This document shows positions 6,359 through 9,866 of a DNA stretch of 9,866 nt, piece by piece. The notes under the pieces are model-generated. The model did not search any database. It saw nothing but the letters and a program-made list of their open reading frames with translations, and was not told the origin of the DNA. The stretch is from CAZPEV01 sp964585635 (GTDB taxonomy: Bacteria > Zixibacteria > MSB-5A5 > GN15 > JAAZOE01). The number at the start of each line of letters is the position of its first letter. Positions within the stretch are counted from its first letter, which is position 1. Both the position numbers and the translations under genes were made by a program. The stretch lies in NCBI GenBank assembly GCA_964585635.1, contig CAZPEV010000125.1:1-9866 (forward strand), read 5' to 3'.

Positions 6359-7573
6359 CTAGATAATATCGTGCGATCGGGCAGATCGCATCGGTCCGGT
6401 CAAATCCGCCAGCCGCCGCGCGGCCTCCCGAAAACCATGGCACCGTTGGGGGGCGAAACCGCTTTGGGCCATCTGAGTCAGGCGGCCAGCGGCCCGCAGT
6501 CGACTGATGGTTTCCGGCAGGGCGGCTGCCTGGCTGTCGGCGGCGATTTCCAGAGCCACCCCCCTTCGCATTGCCAACTCGGCATTAAGGGGGGCATAGG
6601 GGCCGATATGAGGACACAGGATAAACTGTGGCAATCCCAGACCTACTGCCCAGTTGGTTCGTTCATGGGCCGGCGCCACGAAGATGTCCAATCCGGTAAA
6701 AGCCGCCGCAACCCGCCGGTTTTCCTCCGGGCGACTGATCGAACCGATGACCTTCAGCCGCCCGGCGCCATCAAGAGCGTTCTCGGGGTGAATGCCGGAT
6801 CTGCTGAAATGGGTGATGAATCGAGCTTTCATTTGGGGTGATTGCCCGGCGAATATCATAACCGCCAGGCCGGCGTCATACAGCGCCCTGGCGGCGATAA
6901 GCAGCCGTCGCACATGGTCGGTCGGATAGGCGCCCGACGAGAATAGGGCGATCGTCAGCGGTCCGCGGCCGTTCAGCCGGTCAAGGCGGGCACGAAAGGC
7001 GGTCTCGGCCTGCGCCACCAGTTCCGGTTCTATGCACTGACCGGTTGCATGAATCGTATCGGCCGGAAGGCCTGCCTGGCTGAACGTCGGGATAATCTCC
7101 GGAAGAGGAACCAGAACATCGGCGCAACCGGACACCCATGACTGCTCCGGCGCGACCAATTCGCCGTGCTGGTAGATGACCATATGCACCCCGTGGAGTA
7201 TTCCGGCCAAGAGAGGATGTGAAACCACGACCGGCCCTCTGAATCCGGCCAACGCCCTTCTGATATCACGGCCAAGACAAGACGATATCAGGCCGTCGCC
7301 GCGATTCGACTTGGCGATTCGGCGCAGGCTGTCATACATGCGGGTGGACGCTCCTCCACGCCCGCCGGCCCGATACAGCGCCTGAATCGTCCGCCATCCG
7401 GCCAATGAGAGGCCATGCGAGGTCTCGAAGACATCCCGTACGGCATAAGCGACCTCGGGGAACCTGCGATCGAGCTGCTCGACGATACCATCGAGGTAGC
7501 TCGGGTGGCCGCGACCGACTTCCACGTAGACAACGGCCAAATCGGCCCGGTCGAGATCGTCAACTCGTGGCAT
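6359..7573 (-). CDS. GT-B-fold glycosyltransferase-like protein (MurG/GT28-related)
   Basis: Probably transfers a sugar from a nucleotide donor to a lipid or envelope acceptor, but acceptor and donor are not recognisable. The 404-residue protein has a two-lobe GT-B pattern. The N-terminal VVYVEVGRGHPSYLDGIVEQL (residues about 14-34) has the GxGH turn typical of GT28/MurG-like proteins, and VVSHPLLAGILHG and VIYQHGELVAPEQSW follow near 115-146. The C-terminal lobe begins around LTIALFSSGAYPTDH (206-220), continues with AVMIFAGQSP and LKVIGSI, and ends with a donor-site-like segment AHERTNWAVGLGLPQFILCP (302-321), then NAELAMRRGVAL. No signal peptide or membrane segment is evident. ATG 7573 is preferred over the in-frame GTG at 7585 because GGGGGA precedes it by 4 nt. 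The start overlaps the end of the MFS gene by 14 nt, implying translational coupling. A non-catalytic GT-fold protein cannot be excluded. Confidence 0.6.
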   Translation of the reverse strand: MPRVDDLDRADLAVVYVEVGRGHPSYLDGIVEQLDRRFPEVAYAVRDVFETSHGLSLAGWRTIQALYRAGGRGGASTRMYDSLRRIAKSNRGDGLISSCLGRDIRRALAGFRGPVVVSHPLLAGILHGVHMVIYQHGELVAPEQSWVSGCADVLVPLPEIIPTFSQAGLPADTIHATGQCIEPELVAQAETAFRARLDRLNGRGPLTIALFSSGAYPTDHVRRLLIAARALYDAGLAVMIFAGQSPQMKARFITHFSRSGIHPENALDGAGRLKVIGSISRPEENRRVAAAFTGLDIFVAPAHERTNWAVGLGLPQFILCPHIGPYAPLNAELAMRRGVALEIAADSQAAALPETISRLRAAGRLTQMAQSGFAPQRCHGFREAARRLADLTGPMRSARSHDII

Positions 7574-8849
7574 GTTTTCCCCCACCGACGATCTCCCGGC
7601 CGGTGTTGACCTCCCGTGACAGCCGCCGCCCGAAGTCCAGATACAGCAGGCTGGCGATTAAAGCGGTCGATGAGATCAGACCCCAGGTGAGGACCGGATG
7701 TCCCTGAAAAAGATCCAGCAGAATTCCTCCGACCGTCGGCCCCAGCGACCACCCGGCGGTCGTGAAAAGGCCGTAGATTCCCATAAACCGGCCATATTCG
7801 GCCGGGCTAGACAGGTTCGCAACCATGGTGGTCGACGGCGGAATGGTGATCATTTCAGCGGTCGTGATGACGATCATGCAGGCCACCAGAAACCAGAATC
7901 CACCCGCAAAACCGACCAGGAAATACCCGATCGTATATATGATTGCTCCCAGGGCCATTTGCCGTGTCAGAAAAAAGCGTTTGAAGAGCGACGATACCGG
8001 CAACTGAAGGAAGACGACCATGAAGCCGTTGACGGCAAAGAGAAATCCCAGTTGCGAACGGCTGATCCCAATCTGGCCGGTACTGTAGAGCGACAGGGGA
8101 GCGACCAATTGGGCAACGGCCATCAGCAGAAGGAAGGTGATCAGACAATGGCGGAAGAGAAGTTTATCTCGGCGGAGGTTGACGATGTCGGCCAATCTGA
8201 AATCCGGTCTGGCGACGTTGTCCGGCCTCGATACCTCCTTCAGCGCGAATCGATAATACAGCCCCGACAGGCAGGCCACCGCTCCGCCGACAAAGAATAA
8301 GAGGGCGTATGAGCGGCTGGCAATGAAGCCGCCCAGCGCCGGCCCGATCGCCCAGCCCAGATTGGCGGCAATGCGAAGAACCGAAAAGGCGGCGATTCGA
8401 TCCTTCTTCGCGACGAGGTCGGCCGCCATGGCATTGGCGGTCGGCTGCAGAACAGACCCGAAAATATGGTTAAAGCTGATAATGGCGGCAATGGTCCAAA
8501 AGCCGCTGTGGCGCAGCATGGCGTAGCCGACGGCGGCAAACGTCAAGCCGCGTAATATCTCCGACCAGGCAATAATCGGCACCCGCCCGAAGCGATCCGA
8601 AAGCCATCCGGCAAACGGTTGCGGGGCCGATCGAAGTATGGCGGTATATCCGAAGAATAGCCCAATAAGCGAGGTGGAAATGCCCAGTTCCTGGTAGAAG
8701 TAGATGGATACAAAGGGGATAACGGTCGCAAACCCGGCCGACGATATCAACCAGCCGAGGGCGAGAACATAGACTCGCCGGTCAAGAGACCCGGTTTGAA
8801 ATCCGGCCCGTCGCGCCCATTTGGATATCAGCGTCCACTGCAAGTCCAA
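7560..8849 (-). CDS. Major facilitator superfamily transporter (12-TM, DHA1-like)
   Basis: Inner-membrane secondary transporter of 429 residues, a normal length for a 12-helix MFS protein; substrate unknown. TM1 is about residues 27-50. Motif A, GWLSDRFGR (81-89), lies in the loop between TM2 and TM3. The two halves carry matching GWAIGPALGG (165-174) and GWSLGPTVGG (366-375) segments, a GP-rich pattern like motif C of drug/proton antiporters. The cytoplasmic loop between the halves spans about 202-232. There is no ATG: a TGA stop directly precedes TTG at 8849, so initiation must be at that TTG (GGAG 4 nt upstream) or at TTG 8843 (GGAG 10 nt upstream). Only a short leader lies before TM1, so the coding part looks complete. 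The 3' end overlaps the glycosyltransferase-like gene by 14 nt, suggesting linked function, for example export of a glycosylated molecule, but this is only context. Confidence 0.9.
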   Translation of the reverse strand: MDLQWTLISKWARRAGFQTGSLDRRVYVLALGWLISSAGFATVIPFVSIYFYQELGISTSLIGLFFGYTAILRSAPQPFAGWLSDRFGRVPIIAWSEILRGLTFAAVGYAMLRHSGFWTIAAIISFNHIFGSVLQPTANAMAADLVAKKDRIAAFSVLRIAANLGWAIGPALGGFIASRSYALLFFVGGAVACLSGLYYRFALKEVSRPDNVARPDFRLADIVNLRRDKLLFRHCLITFLLLMAVAQLVAPLSLYSTGQIGISRSQLGFLFAVNGFMVVFLQLPVSSLFKRFFLTRQMALGAIIYTIGYFLVGFAGGFWFLVACMIVITTAEMITIPPSTTMVANLSSPAEYGRFMGIYGLFTTAGWSLGPTVGGILLDLFQGHPVLTWGLISSTALIASLLYLDFGRRLSREVNTGREIVGGGKHATS

Positions 8850-9065
8850 TCAACTCCGCCAAAACAGGACAATAAACGCCCTGGACGCCAAAAAGCAAGC
8901 GATAGCTCGCCGGGGAATCGTCCAAGAGAGGGAAAGAACGGCATTTTTTCGTTTTGGCTTGCCGGTTTTGGTTTTATGCCTTTATTGTTGGTTGCGTCTT
9001 AGAATAAGAGGCGGTCGGGGATACGACAAGGCTGCCAAAAACGGATTCAGATGAGGAATGACGCC
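8850..9065. other. Divergent intergenic region between the MFS operon and the secreted paralogue
   Basis: This 216-bp gap must hold start signals for both flanking genes. The plus strand is T-rich at 8943-8995, with GTTTTGG occurring twice. A TAGAAT lies at 9000-9005 but has no convincing -35 partner. On the minus strand TTGCTT and TTTATT spaced by 16 nt are only a weak match. At its right end the plus strand has AGGA at 9054-9057, 8 nt before the ATG at 9066, which decides that start over the in-frame ATG at 9051. No gene or RNA is apparent. Confidence 0.5.
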
Positions 9066-9866
9066 ATGATCACCAGATTTCGGATAATCATTCCAGGGTT
9101 GTGCGCCATCATGATCGGTTTGTGTTTGCCGGCCATAACCGCCGCGCGCGCCTTGTACGATACTCATCCCGGGCAAGGCGACGGCCCGTGGTTGAAGGCA
9201 ACCGCCGCCACGCCGAACACGCAGTACGATGTGCACAATATCGGCAAGATCGGTTTGATGATCACCAATTCGGGCACCTTCGGCAGCGGCTTTGTCAGCG
9301 CCCCCATCTGCAATGGTGAGGAGTGTCCATCATGCGAATACCCGATCAACTCCAACATTACCTATCTTTTTGCCGGTGCGCTTTGGATCGGAGCCGTGGT
9401 CGGCCGGGATACGCTCGTATCGATTGGCGCCGACGGCTGGTACACCGGTATAAATGAACTTCTTCCGGATGCCGGCGACGCCGGGGCGATCATTACCCGA
9501 TCCAACCTTCGCTCCAAGACCGATTTCAGCACCCTGGCGGTGTCGGAACAGGATTTTGTCTGCGCTTTCACGGACACCTTTACCGATCCCGGCCTGACCG
9601 GCACCGACCAAGTCGACAATCGGCCGCATGTCCCCTTGGGGGTATCGGTGCAGCAGAGCACGTATGCCTGGAGTTATGACTATGCCGAGGATTTCGTCTT
9701 GTTCGACTATAAGATCTCGAACATCAGCCCCTTCCCTATCAAGGATATGTTCATTGGCCTCTATGTCGACGGCGACGTATATCACAGCTCAAGGGCGTCC
9801 GACGGTTTCCGGGATGATATTTGCGGCTTCCGGCGGACGGTGCCGATGCCGTCCGGATACGGGCTG
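9066..9866 (+). CDS. Secreted protein, paralogue of the 850-residue protein (5' part only)
   Basis: Function unknown. The frame is open from ATG 9066 to the window edge (267 codons). Residues 1-29 look like a signal peptide: MITRF, then a hydrophobic stretch IIIPGLCAIMIGLCLPA ending near AARA. The rest aligns along its length with the N-terminal domain of the gene at 3658-6210. Shared blocks are TNSGTFGSGF (67-76), ALWIGAVVGRDTLVSIG (105-121), SEQDFVCAFTDTF (160-172), LTGTD and DNRPHVPLG (177-192), TYAWSYDYAEDFVLFDY (199-215), DVYH (237-240) and DDICG (250-254). Cysteines in the CEYP/CEFP, QDFxC and DDIC blocks are conserved between the two; an extra CNGEEC pair (82-87) occurs only here. Start choice: AGGA 8 nt before 9066; an in-frame ATG at 9051 would add five residues and has no ribosome site. 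A C-terminal sorting domain is expected beyond the window but not seen. Confidence 0.85.
   Translation, partial: MITRFRIIIPGLCAIMIGLCLPAITAARALYDTHPGQGDGPWLKATAATPNTQYDVHNIGKIGLMITNSGTFGSGFVSAPICNGEECPSCEYPINSNITYLFAGALWIGAVVGRDTLVSIGADGWYTGINELLPDAGDAGAIITRSNLRSKTDFSTLAVSEQDFVCAFTDTFTDPGLTGTDQVDNRPHVPLGVSVQQSTYAWSYDYAEDFVLFDYKISNISPFPIKDMFIGLYVDGDVYHSSRASDGFRDDICGFRRTVPMPSGYGL

Noticed and set aside
7698..8300. 200-codon open frame on the plus strand opposite the MFS gene
   Set aside because: Composition is Arg/Gln/Asp-rich and low in structure, as expected for antisense of hydrophobic MFS codons; the MFS frame is unambiguous.
1..9866. CRISPR array, tRNA/rRNA, insertion sequence or phage genes
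   Set aside because: No regularly spaced direct repeats, cloverleaf-like sequence, transposase or integrase motif, or terminal inverted repeats were seen on reading both strands.

Overview
The window carries seven protein-coding genes; two of them run off the window ends. No RNA gene, insertion sequence or CRISPR array is visible. The DNA looks moderately G+C-rich by eye. The best clue to the host is the pair of large secreted proteins. The complete one ends in a PNPY...GVYIYHV...GKLVIIK module like the C-terminal sorting/FlgD-type Ig domains of type IX secretion cargo. With the accompanying fibronectin-III-like region and DGVPDF-proline hinge, this points to the FCB superphylum or a related candidate phylum (Zixibacteria, KSB1, Latescibacteria or similar). 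That placement is an inference, not something the sequence proves.

Left block (1-1952, minus strand): an apparent operon tdh - acpS - acsA, read right to left. It encodes a short-chain-type L-threonine 3-dehydrogenase, holo-ACP synthase, and the first 186 residues of an AMP-forming acetyl-CoA synthetase. Gaps are 50 and 15 nt. The block is preceded by a candidate promoter (2027-2055) and, just beyond it, by a good intrinsic terminator for the next gene (2071-2095).

Middle block (2103-6210, minus strand): a signal-peptide-bearing bleomycin-hydrolase/aminopeptidase-C-like cysteine peptidase. It is broken in this sequence by one missing base in a homopolymer (2454-2459). Upstream of it lies an 850-residue secreted multidomain protein with a sorting-domain-like C-terminus and its own candidate promoter.

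Right block (6359-9866): a translationally coupled MFS transporter and GT-B glycosyltransferase-like protein (minus strand). A 216-bp divergent intergenic region follows, then the 5' part (267 codons) of a plus-strand secreted protein that is a clear paralogue of the 850-residue protein. The two paralogues therefore face away from each other around the MFS/glycosyltransferase pair.

Functionally, the left block suggests threonine and acetate (C2) metabolism feeding acetyl-CoA plus activation of acyl carrier protein. The rest is an envelope or export neighbourhood: secreted peptidase, secreted sorting-domain proteins, glycosyltransferase and transporter. The main points for follow-up are the homopolymer frameshift, the unusual exported location of a C1B peptidase, and the back-to-back secreted paralogues.
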